From contig CAJTYI010000047.1 of assembly GCA_910584215.1 (NCBI GenBank), positions 1-23,090 of the forward strand: 23,090 nucleotides of DNA. The letters run 5' to 3'. Source of the stretch: an uncultured Roseburia sp. GTDB lineage: Bacteria; Bacillota; Clostridia; Lachnospirales; Lachnospiraceae. Shown here one piece after another: positions 16,998 through 23,090 of this stretch. A program made the position numbers and the translations under genes. A model generated the notes under the pieces. It was not told where the DNA came from and did not search any database. It saw only the letters and a program-made list of their open reading frames with translations. Positions within the stretch are counted from its first letter, which is position 1, and the number at the start of each line of letters is the position of its first letter.

Positions 16998-19463
16998 TTA
17001 ACTTTCTATATTGGCTCTGTATTCATTGATATCTTTTAGCACTTCCAAAAGCTCCTCTGAGCGTCTCTTCCATGTGTGCTCCGCCAGCGCCCTCTTCCTG
17101 CCGGCGGCAGCGATCTTTTTGCGCTTCTCCTCGTGGGCCAGCAGATATTTGATCTGCTCCGCCAGCTTATCCTGCTCCAAAAGATCAAACAGCACCAATT
17201 CTCTGCCATCCTTAAAATTTTCCTCCAGATACCAGCTTTTGTCCGACACCGCTACGGTACCCCCAAGCAGCATATTGGCAATGCGCTCCGTGAACCCTCC
17301 CTTGTGCCACGACATGATATTGAGAGAAATCTTAGAGTCTCTCCAGACCGCAATACTTTCCGCGGTATCTACCTGATTGTGGCAAATCAGACCTGGATTT
17401 CCAAAAAATGGGCTGCTTTTCCAACTGTCACCGTACACATGGAGCACAATACCCGCTTTCAGAAGGCTCTCTACCGTCTTTTCCCGGTAATAGGCCATGA
17501 TACAAAAACACACCTGTTTCAACTCAAATAAAAGATTCTTAAAATCCGCATCGCCGAGTGTAATGCCATAATGGGCCAGCGCCTGCACCAACGCCTCCTC
17601 CGCGCAGAGATTGGGATTCTTTTTCATAATTAGTAAAAAACGGTTGGCGAGATAACGCTCCCTTGACTTTGTATTGCGGATAAAAAGGAGCCGCTCTCTG
17701 TAATCATGCCAGGTGCCGATAAACGTTACATCAAGCGATCGTTCTCCATACTGCACCGTTTCCCCGTCGTCAACGCCGGCCGGCGGCAGCAGATAACATC
17801 TTCTCACTTCTTTGGAAAAATAGCGTTCCACAAACTGCTGATAATCGCGCCCGTGGGTCAGCACATAATAATCTCTCGGTCCCTGCTCAAAATGCTCCTT
17901 CATCCACAGCGGATGGTCAAAGACAAAATGAATCTTCGGGCCATGTATGGCGTCGTGCACATTTTCCCCGCTGGCAAAGCGCACGCCAAAGAGATAGGTC
18001 TGAAACCCGATGACCGCCTGATAAGTCTTTCCACACAGCTTTAGCAGTCCTTCCGGCCCCTGTTCTTTGATGTGATAAACTTCGACTTCTTTGCCTGCCG
18101 CCCGCAGCGCTTCCACCAGGCGGTTTGCAAAATCATCTAACACAGAATAGCAGACATCGTCCCCCGTATAGACAAGAAACGGGCTGACCGCTTCCAGATA
18201 CCGCTGGTAATCGCCTTTTCTGGCGATCATCTCCTCCAGATACGCTGTGCCGCCCTCCCGGTCCCCAAGTTCTTCTGCCCGCCGCAGTAAGCGCTCTACC
18301 TCCCCAAGAAAGGTATTATTTTTTTGCAGCTCTTCGCTGTGAAATGCGACCTCAAAACAATCGTTCCGGTACTGCTGCCACTGCGCGCGCGCCTGCTCCT
18401 CGCGCTCGCCTCGCCGCGCCGCAAAAATCGGCCGCCACTCCTGTACCCTGCCCTGGTCCAGCAGACGTTTGTACTGCTCCATGCAGCGGCTTCGCTCCTG
18501 CGCCGTCAATTCTTCCGCAAACATGTCCACAAGCAGCCCCAGATCGGCTTTCCACAGATAGGGATTGCCGTCCGGTATCCCGACTGTCGCCGCCAAATCC
18601 TCCCGCATTTTCTGATAGATCGGTGCAGGTATCTCCCGCCATGCCAGATACATCCCCAGCAGGTTCATCACCGTATGGCTCTTTAGAAACTTTGCAGTCA
18701 GCTCCGTGTACATGGAATCGAGAAGCCCACGGCCCGCATACTCCTCCAGAAGCATCATCTGCATCTGCATACTCTGCAAAAAATTGCGCTCCGAGACATG
18801 CCTGGTGCTCGACTCCTCACTCTGCACATAGTGATAAAAGCATCTGCCGCTTATATAATAGCTCTCGATCTCGGTATTGACCAGAGACTGCCAATAGTTG
18901 TCCTCATACAACATTCCCTCCAAAAAGAAAATGCCCCGCTCCATCACAAATTCTCTGCGGTAGATTCTTCCCGCAAACGTCACGGCTGTCCCCGAGAGTA
19001 TCAGCTGCCGCTTTTTTTCCGGCGTATCCACCAGCACGGGCACATCGAGCGGCAGACTGTCCGCGACTGCCTTTTTTTGGCTCCCGCTGTCGATAAAATA
19101 ACCGCCTCCCGCCATTGTGACGCCGTAACGCTCTGTAGCCTGATAAAGTGTCTCGTACATATCGGGTTCCACATAATCATCGGCGTCCAAAAAACCGATA
19201 TACTCCCCTCCAGCGTAAGTCATACCAACATTTCTCGCGGCGCCCTGCCCGCCGTTTTGCTCTAAATTGAGCACCATCACACTTTCCGGGCAGCGCGCCT
19301 CTATGGCAAGCAGCCTTTCGTATGTCTGATCTGTGGAGGCATCATTGACAAAAATCAACTCCATCGACTCGGCGCCGATCGTCTGCGCAAACAGTGAAGC
19401 GGCGCAATTTTCTATTGTCTTTTCGGCATTATAACAGGGAATGATGATACTGACTTTTTTCAT
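16998..19463 (-). CDS. GT2-CgeB-like bifunctional glycosyltransferase
   Basis: 821 aa, first gene of the long minus-strand run. Residues 1-240 are a GT2 domain: KVSIIIPCYNAEKTI, IFVNDASTDQT (37-47), GGQGAARNVG (71-80), DADD at 93-96 and YEDNYWQS. Residues 240-425 are helical. Residues about 430-810 form a CgeB-like GT-B pair: IGFQTYLFGVRF (485-496), HFVFDHPLWMKEHF, LDVTFIGTWHDYRERLLFIR (577-596), VLHVYGDSWKSS (673-684), WRDSKISLNIMSWHKGG (707-723), GGTVAVSDKSWYLEENFKDG and HTWKRRSEELL. This half is homologous to the longer CgeB-like protein at 4588-5955. AAAGGAA precedes the start by six bases. Candidate promoters lie about 70 nt upstream. No membrane segments. Two active sites suggest processive or sequential transfer. 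Confidence 0.88.
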   Translation of the reverse strand: MKKVSIIIPCYNAEKTIENCAASLFAQTIGAESMELIFVNDASTDQTYERLLAIEARCPESVMVLNLEQNGGQGAARNVGMTYAGGEYIGFLDADDYVEPDMYETLYQATERYGVTMAGGGYFIDSGSQKKAVADSLPLDVPVLVDTPEKKRQLILSGTAVTFAGRIYRREFVMERGIFFLEGMLYEDNYWQSLVNTEIESYYISGRCFYHYVQSEESSTRHVSERNFLQSMQMQMMLLEEYAGRGLLDSMYTELTAKFLKSHTVMNLLGMYLAWREIPAPIYQKMREDLAATVGIPDGNPYLWKADLGLLVDMFAEELTAQERSRCMEQYKRLLDQGRVQEWRPIFAARRGEREEQARAQWQQYRNDCFEVAFHSEELQKNNTFLGEVERLLRRAEELGDREGGTAYLEEMIARKGDYQRYLEAVSPFLVYTGDDVCYSVLDDFANRLVEALRAAGKEVEVYHIKEQGPEGLLKLCGKTYQAVIGFQTYLFGVRFASGENVHDAIHGPKIHFVFDHPLWMKEHFEQGPRDYYVLTHGRDYQQFVERYFSKEVRRCYLLPPAGVDDGETVQYGERSLDVTFIGTWHDYRERLLFIRNTKSRERYLANRFLLIMKKNPNLCAEEALVQALAHYGITLGDADFKNLLFELKQVCFCIMAYYREKTVESLLKAGIVLHVYGDSWKSSPFFGNPGLICHNQVDTAESIAVWRDSKISLNIMSWHKGGFTERIANMLLGGTVAVSDKSWYLEENFKDGRELVLFDLLEQDKLAEQIKYLLAHEEKRKKIAAAGRKRALAEHTWKRRSEELLEVLKDINEYRANIES

Positions 19464-19531
19464 TGGATTCCTTTCCCAAAACAGCGCTCTCCATAGCTCG
19501 ATGAGGTGAAGATGATCTCATAATAATGGTT

Positions 19532-19560
19532 ATTGTAAGTTATATCGGCATTTTTAACAA
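19532..19560 (-). promoter_or_regulatory. Sigma-A-type promoter candidate for the long minus-strand run
   Basis: On the minus strand, TTGTTA (19560-19555), a 17-nt spacer and TACAAT (19537-19532). The transcript would start near 19525 and give a leader of about 60 nt before the ATG at 19463. It overlaps a sigma-D-like -10. Confidence 0.5.
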
Positions 19561-19568
19561 GATAAATA
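19542..19568 (-). promoter_or_regulatory. Sigma-D (FliA-type) -10-like element
   Basis: On the minus strand GCCGATAT occupies 19549-19542, an exact match to the sigma-D/sigma-28 -10. The expected -35 position 14-16 nt upstream holds only AT-rich sequence (TATT), not TAAA. It lies inside the spacer of the sigma-A-like promoter, so the two could be alternatives or the match could be chance. A flagellar sigma input would suit a flagellin-glycosylation role. Confidence 0.35.
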
Positions 19569-19611
19569 ACAAAAAATTCTCATCACTTTCTCACAAACTT
19601 TGTTTGTCACA

Positions 19612-19640
19612 TTGCATTTTGTGCCTATTCCTGTTATGAT
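19612..19640 (+). promoter_or_regulatory. Sigma-A-type promoter for the plus-strand CgeB pair
   Basis: TTGCAT at 19612-19617, a 17-nt spacer and TATGAT at 19635-19640. The start codon at 19820 is about 175 nt beyond the predicted start point, leaving an unusually long leader with two palindromes. Confidence 0.6.
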
Positions 19641-19750
19641 TTTTAAAATAGACCATGTGAGTGTCCTGCATGACCGAACAGGCACAAGTTTACTTTATTA
19701 AAACATAATTAATTTTCTTTGCGGCAAGTATGATTTCCGCCTGTCCTTGC

Positions 19751-19767
19751 TGCACACAATGTGTGCA
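19751..19767. promoter_or_regulatory. Perfect 17-nt palindrome in the leader, possible operator
   Basis: TGCACACA, one central base, TGTGTGCA. The symmetry is perfect over 8 bp per arm. A second palindrome, CTGCCGCGGCAG, lies at 19790-19801, just before the ribosome binding site at 19808. They could be a repressor site or RNA hairpins affecting translation; no such role is proven. Confidence 0.35.
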
Positions 19768-19819
19768 CAAAGGGCAGCGCGCCATCTGCCTGCCGCGGCA
19801 GATTGACAGGAGCTTTCCA

Positions 19820-21031
19820 TTGAGATTATTATTTTACCGATACGGCAGCATCTGTGAGCCGGATATCATTGCTACATTCCAGGAGTTCGGTTTTGATATC
19901 ACCGAGATTACCGTAGAAATCACCAACAAAAACTTTACCCCGGAGGAAGGCGTGCGGCTGGTTGGCCAGACATTGCAGGACCACCCACACGACTTTGTGT
20001 TCAGTATTAATTTCTATCCGTTTTTGGCGGAAGTATGCAATATCCTACACCTGCGCTACCTCTGCTGGATTGTGGATTCTCCCCTTTTGGAGCTCTATTC
20101 TCCGGCTCTCCTGCATCCTTGGAATCGCGTTTTCTTGTTTGACAGAACCTTATACGAAGAGATCGCACCGCGAAATCCCGCCTGCGTTTTCTATCTTCCA
20201 CTTGCTGCAAATATTACGCAAAAGCAGCAAACGATCGCCGCTTCCAGCGCGCAAAAAAGGCTACATTTTCACAGTGATATCTCGTTCGTCGGCTCGCTCT
20301 ACAGTGAAAAATGCCCTTATCGCCAACTGACCAATCCTCCGGCGTATCTCGAGGGCTATCTGAGCGGATTGATTGAAGCACAACGGAACGTGTATGGCTA
20401 CTATTTTATTGACGAGCTGTTGGATGATGAGATGGTTTCCCTATTTAAAGCTCATATAACGGATTTTCCCTCTCTGCCCTATGCCGACGCGCAGACGGAC
20501 CTCGCAGTGGTTTCACAATATTATATCGCAAGCAAAATCACCTCCCTGGAACGGGAACGGCTGCTTGGCGCATTGTCCGAACGCTTTTCTGTCGATTTGT
20601 ACACCGGCAGCGATACGTCGTCTCTGCCCGCCATCCACCCAAAAGGATTTGCCAAAACGATGACGGAAATGCCGCTCATCTTCCACGAAAGCCGCATTAA
20701 CCTCAATATGACTGCCAAATCTATCCGCAGCGCCTTGCCGTTGCGCATTTGGGATATCTTAGGCTGCGCCGGTTTCCTCCTAACCAACTACCAGAGTGAA
20801 ATTCCGGCATACTTCTCCGCGGGAGAAGAGCTTGAAACCTATGGCAGCGAGGACGAATTGCTGGAGAAATGCGCCTACTATCTGGAACACGAGAGCAGAC
20901 GGGCAGAGATCGCCGCCGCAGGCTTTGAGAAGGTACAGCGATACCACACCTACCCCTTGCGCCTTGGCGAGCTGATGGAGCTGGCATTTTCAAATGAAAC
21001 GCTCCCGCAAACCGATTCACACCGCCCGTGA
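19820..21031 (+). CDS. CgeB-like glycosyltransferase (paralog 4, TTG start)
   Basis: 403 aa. The start is called at a TTG (19820), seven bases after AGGAG (19808-19812). This gives (M)RLLFYRYG, which aligns with the starts of the other paralogs. An in-frame ATG at 19730 would add 30 Cys-rich residues but has no ribosome binding site. Features: DFVFSINFYPFLAEV, LCWIVDSPLLELYS, FLFDRTLY, FYLPLAAN, ISFVGSLYSE, MPLIFHESRINLNMTAKS, SALPLRIWDILGCAGFLLTN and YLEHESRRAEIA. The usual SGIPLR is SALPLR here. It is the first of two plus-strand CgeB genes pointing toward flagellin, 175 nt before the next. Soluble; donor unknown. Confidence 0.8.
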   Translation: MRLLFYRYGSICEPDIIATFQEFGFDITEITVEITNKNFTPEEGVRLVGQTLQDHPHDFVFSINFYPFLAEVCNILHLRYLCWIVDSPLLELYSPALLHPWNRVFLFDRTLYEEIAPRNPACVFYLPLAANITQKQQTIAASSAQKRLHFHSDISFVGSLYSEKCPYRQLTNPPAYLEGYLSGLIEAQRNVYGYYFIDELLDDEMVSLFKAHITDFPSLPYADAQTDLAVVSQYYIASKITSLERERLLGALSERFSVDLYTGSDTSSLPAIHPKGFAKTMTEMPLIFHESRINLNMTAKSIRSALPLRIWDILGCAGFLLTNYQSEIPAYFSAGEELETYGSEDELLEKCAYYLEHESRRAEIAAAGFEKVQRYHTYPLRLGELMELAFSNETLPQTDSHRP

Positions 21032-21152
21032 ACGCGTCTTTTCATATGACATGCACACATTACAGCAATTTACATGGCATTTGCACGGATGGCGCTGTAT
21101 TCGCGCAATCTCGATGCAAAGCTGAAATTATAGCGATTACGCATCACCCGCA

Positions 21153-21180
21153 TAGACAACGGAAGTAATATAAAAATAAT
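21153..21180 (+). promoter_or_regulatory. Weak candidate promoter for the last CgeB-like gene
   Basis: TAGACA at 21153-21158, a 16-nt spacer and AATAAT at 21175-21180. The -10 lacks the conserved first T. The 175-nt gap after the previous stop shows no terminator, so read-through from 19820 is equally possible. Confidence 0.25.
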
Positions 21181-21206
21181 TTTCAAATGAGAATTATGGG
21201 AAAGGC

Positions 21207-22403
21207 ATGGTTATTTTTATGAGCAGAAAAGTATTGTACTTGGATTGGCCCTGTTTTGGCAAAGATGACATTTTAGAGACCTTTTCGGCGCTCGGCATCG
21301 AGGTAGTGCCTTTTTTTCACAAAGATTACACGGAACGCAAAAATGTTGATTTTGACAGCGCTTTTGACAACGCTTCGGCGCATGTTGATTTCTGCTTTTC
21401 TTTCAATTACTATCCCCTGGTTTCCGAGGGCTGCAAGCGTCGGAATATTCCGTATGTCTCCATCATCTATGATAGTCCGCAGGTGGCAGTTTTTTCCTAC
21501 ACGATTATCAATCCCTGCAACTATGTCTTTATTTTTGACAGCGAACTGTGCGGCCGTCTGCAAAGAGAAGGGATCACCACCGTGTACTATCTGCCGCTTC
21601 CGGTCAACCCGGACCGCATCAAGCGCCTGTTCTCCTCCGGTGACGCTTACGATAAAAGACGGTGCACCTGCGATGTTTCTTTTGTCGGCTCCCTCTACCA
21701 CGAAGACCATGATTTTTACGGCAGACTGGAACAGATCAGCGACTACACCAGGGGTTACTTAGAATCCATCATGGCGGCCCAGCGCAAAGTCTGGGGGTAT
21801 AACTTTATAGAAGAGGTCTTGACGCCGGATGTCGTCGCCGACATCAAACAGGCCTCCGGTTATGAACTCGACCGATACGGCGTGCAAACGCTGGAGTATG
21901 TCTTTGCCAACTACTTTATCGACAGAAAAATCACACAGCTTGAGCGCATTGAACTTTTAACTGCCGTGGCTAAGCGCTTTTCCCTCAAGCTGTTCACCAT
22001 CGATCGAAATGCCCCGATACCTGGCGCACAAAACCTTGGCACCACCGACTATTACAGTGAAATGCCGCACGTCTTTGCCGACAGCCGCATCAACTTAAAT
22101 ATCACGCTGCGCAGCATCACCTCCGGCATCCCGCTGCGCTGCATGGATATCCTCAACTGCGGCGGATTTCTCCTCACAAACTACCAGCCCGACTTTCTGC
22201 TGCACTTTATCGCCGGTGAGGATTTTGTCTACTATGAAAGTAAAGAAGATATGCTGGAAAAAATAGAATATTATCTGTCCCATGAAAAAGAACGGGCCGA
22301 GATTGCCCAAAACGGACAGCGAAAGGTACAGTCCAATCACAGCTACATGCAGATATTCCCGCAAATCCTTGCCATAATCTTTGAAAATGATATTAACAAG
22401 TAG
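21207..22403 (+). CDS. CgeB-like glycosyltransferase (paralog 5)
   Basis: 398 aa if started at ATG 21207. A second ATG at 21219 (MSRKVLYLDW) aligns better with the paralog starts, but GGGAAAGG lies 13 bases from it and almost abuts the first, so the start is ambiguous by four residues. Features: VDFCFSFNYYPLVS, VSIIYDSPQVAVFS, CNYVFIFDSEL, YYLPLPVNPDR, VSFVGSLYHED, MPHVFADSRINLNITLRS, SGIPLRCMDILNCGGFLLTN and YLSHEKERAEIA. It converges on the flagellin gene. The TAG stop (22401-22403) lies inside the first copy of a 78-nt direct repeat. Confidence 0.82.
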   Translation: MVIFMSRKVLYLDWPCFGKDDILETFSALGIEVVPFFHKDYTERKNVDFDSAFDNASAHVDFCFSFNYYPLVSEGCKRRNIPYVSIIYDSPQVAVFSYTIINPCNYVFIFDSELCGRLQREGITTVYYLPLPVNPDRIKRLFSSGDAYDKRRCTCDVSFVGSLYHEDHDFYGRLEQISDYTRGYLESIMAAQRKVWGYNFIEEVLTPDVVADIKQASGYELDRYGVQTLEYVFANYFIDRKITQLERIELLTAVAKRFSLKLFTIDRNAPIPGAQNLGTTDYYSEMPHVFADSRINLNITLRSITSGIPLRCMDILNCGGFLLTNYQPDFLLHFIAGEDFVYYESKEDMLEKIEYYLSHEKERAEIAQNGQRKVQSNHSYMQIFPQILAIIFENDINK

Positions 22404-22477
22404 GGAAACGTTTTTCTTCCCTGCTCTCCGCGCGGTCCGCCTGCTGCGTTAGCTGCTATTTTCCTTTTGCGGACCTG
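22400..22477. repeat. 78-nt tandem direct repeat, copy 1
   Basis: Identical to copy 2 except for one base (C at 22433, T at 22520); the period is 87 nt with a nine-base spacer. It begins at the stop codon of the preceding gene. It can form AGGGAA/TTCCCT (22402-22407 with 22417-22422) and GGTCCGC/GCGGACC (22434-22440 with 22469-22475) stems. No protein reading is evident. Confidence 0.95.
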
Positions 22478-22486
22478 TGTATTCGA

Positions 22487-22564
22487 GTAGGGAAACGTTT
22501 TTCTTCCCTGCTCTCCGCGTGGTCCGCCTGCTGCGTTAGCTGCTATTTTCCTTTTGCGGACCTG
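22487..22564. repeat. 78-nt tandem direct repeat, copy 2
   Basis: Second copy of the same element, with both hairpin arms preserved. It ends five bases before the left arm of the bidirectional terminator. One mismatch to copy 1 implies a recent duplication or ongoing homogenisation. Confidence 0.95.
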
Positions 22565-22569
22565 CGCAA

Positions 22570-22599
22570 AAAAAGGAACCGGTTTCCCGGTTCCTTTTT
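22570..22599. terminator. Bidirectional terminator between the CgeB pair and flagellin
   Basis: AAAAAGGAACCGG (22570-22582), a four-base loop and CCGGTTCCTTTTT (22587-22599). A-tracts on one side and T-tracts on the other serve both strands: flagellin from the right and the CgeB genes from the left. Confidence 0.9.
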
Positions 22600-22627
22600 A
22601 TAACTATGTGCAATTTTCCTAAACGGA

Positions 22628-23090
22628 TTAGCCAAGTAAGGAAAGAACACCCTGTGTAGACTGATTTGCCTGTGCAAGCATAGACTGGCCAGCCTGTGCA
22701 AGAATGTTGTTCTTGCTGTAGGTAACCATCTCTTCTGCCATATCAGTATCACGCAGCTGGGACTCAGCAGCCTGAGTATTCTCAGCCGTGGTATCCAGGT
22801 TGGCGATGGTGTGCTCTAAACGGTTCTGAACTGCACCGAGTGTAGATCTCATTGCAGATACTTTCTCGATTGCTGCCTGTACATAGGTCATAGCTGTACC
22901 TGCTGCGGAGAATGTACCAACGTTGATCTCGTTGTAAAGTGCTGTTGTTGCGGTGATGGCAACGCTTACACCAGAGATAGACTTGTTACCAGCAGTACCC
23001 TGTGCTCCTGTCAGAGCAGCTGTACCGGTAGAAGTAATCTTGGTGGAACCAACCTTCATTGTGGTGTTGGAAGTTGCGGATGTAACACCG
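22628..23090 (-). CDS. fliC: Flagellin, C-terminal part (cut by window edge)
   Basis: About 154 codons are visible. The frame enters at the right edge (GVTSATSNTTMKVG...) and stops at 22628. The last 90 residues are the conserved flagellin C-terminal D0/D1 helices: AIEKVSAMRSTLGAVQNRLE, TIANLDTTAENTQAAESQLR, DTDMAEEMVTYSKNNILAQA and the C-terminal LAQANQSTQGVLSLLG. These helices polymerise the filament core and carry the export and chaperone-binding region. The upstream Ser/Thr-rich stretch (TSTGTAALTG, SATSNTT) belongs to the outer region where O-glycans are attached in other Firmicutes, so it is a plausible acceptor. No insertion or frameshift is seen. The promoter is outside the window. 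Confidence 0.97.
   Translation of the reverse strand, partial: GVTSATSNTTMKVGSTKITSTGTAALTGAQGTAGNKSISGVSVAITATTALYNEINVGTFSAAGTAMTYVQAAIEKVSAMRSTLGAVQNRLEHTIANLDTTAENTQAAESQLRDTDMAEEMVTYSKNNILAQAGQSMLAQANQSTQGVLSLLG

Larger units (their letters stand above)
19464..19819. other. Divergent intergenic/leader region between the two outward glycosyltransferase genes
   Basis: A 356-nt region separating the minus-strand run from the plus-strand pair. It is AT-rich to about 19720 and carries promoter-like sequences for both directions (19532-19568 minus, 19612-19640 plus). From about 19740 to 19819 it becomes GC-richer and holds two palindromes. This looks like the main control region of the island. 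Confidence 0.55.

Noticed and set aside
15568..19201. CCGATAT matches at 15568-15574 and 19195-19201 (plus strand)
   Set aside because: They are codons of the conserved GEYIGF segment in the two GT2 domains, not promoters.
19730..19819. Cys-rich N-terminal extension or small Cys-rich peptide before the TTG start
   Set aside because: No ribosome binding site before the ATG; the AGGAG/TTG pair and paralog alignment explain the gene better. The Cys codons come partly from the palindromes.
3363..22403. Capsule or exopolysaccharide locus
   Set aside because: DUF4422, GT11 and GT8 occur in such loci, but no export, polymerase or initiating transferase is present and the flanks are flagellar.
22400..22564. 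CRISPR array
   Set aside because: Only two copies of a 78-nt unit with a nine-base spacer; no short repeats with unique spacers and no cas genes.
1..23090. Insertion sequences, tRNA or rRNA genes
   Set aside because: No transposase-like frame, terminal inverted repeats or recognisable tRNA/rRNA sequence was seen on either strand.

Overview
The window looks like chromosomal DNA of a motile, Gram-positive anaerobe of the Clostridia, most probably a Lachnospiraceae member. The main reasons are the flagellin C-terminus at the right edge (ending ...ANQSTQGVLSLLG), the strong AGGAGG-type ribosome binding sites, and an AT-rich intergenic background around genes of moderate GC. The species call is inference.

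Layout. Positions 1-240 hold the start of a minus-strand gene cut by the window edge (nuclease-like N-terminus). Positions 241-1471 contain no intact gene, but 700-1117 carries decayed minus-strand fragments resembling a leucine-rich-repeat plus Ig-like surface protein. A FliD-like flagellar protein (1472-2770, +) with a strong terminator and a YbaK-type deacylase (2877-3359, +) follow. From 3363 to 22403 almost everything is glycosyltransferase: 13 enzymes in two minus-strand gene runs (8802->3363 and 19463->10058), plus three plus-strand CgeB-like genes (8901, 19820, 21207). The only non-transferase inside the block is a DUF554 membrane protein (8068-8802). The window closes with a 78-nt direct repeat in tandem, a bidirectional terminator and the C-terminal part of flagellin (22628->23090, minus).

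How it fits together. The glycosyltransferases are soluble and cover several folds: five short CgeB-like paralogs, one longer CgeB-like protein, a GT2-CgeB fusion, a DUF4422-GT2 fusion, a GT2 with a helical C-terminal repeat region, two GT8, one GT11 (fucosyltransferase-like) and one GT4. No flippase, polymerase, ABC exporter, lipid-carrier initiating transferase or nucleotide-sugar synthesis gene is present. With flagellar genes at both ends, the simplest reading is a flagellin (or flagellar cap) O-glycosylation island working in the cytoplasm on unexported subunits. This role is inferred from context; sugar specificity cannot be read from the sequence.

Regulation visible in sequence: good sigma-A-type promoters stand before 8901 and 19820. 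A sigma-A-type promoter overlaps a sigma-D-like -10 (GCCGATAT) ahead of the long minus-strand run at 19463. Several genes have starts downstream of the longest open frame, chosen by ribosome binding site and by alignment among paralogs, including one TTG start (19820).
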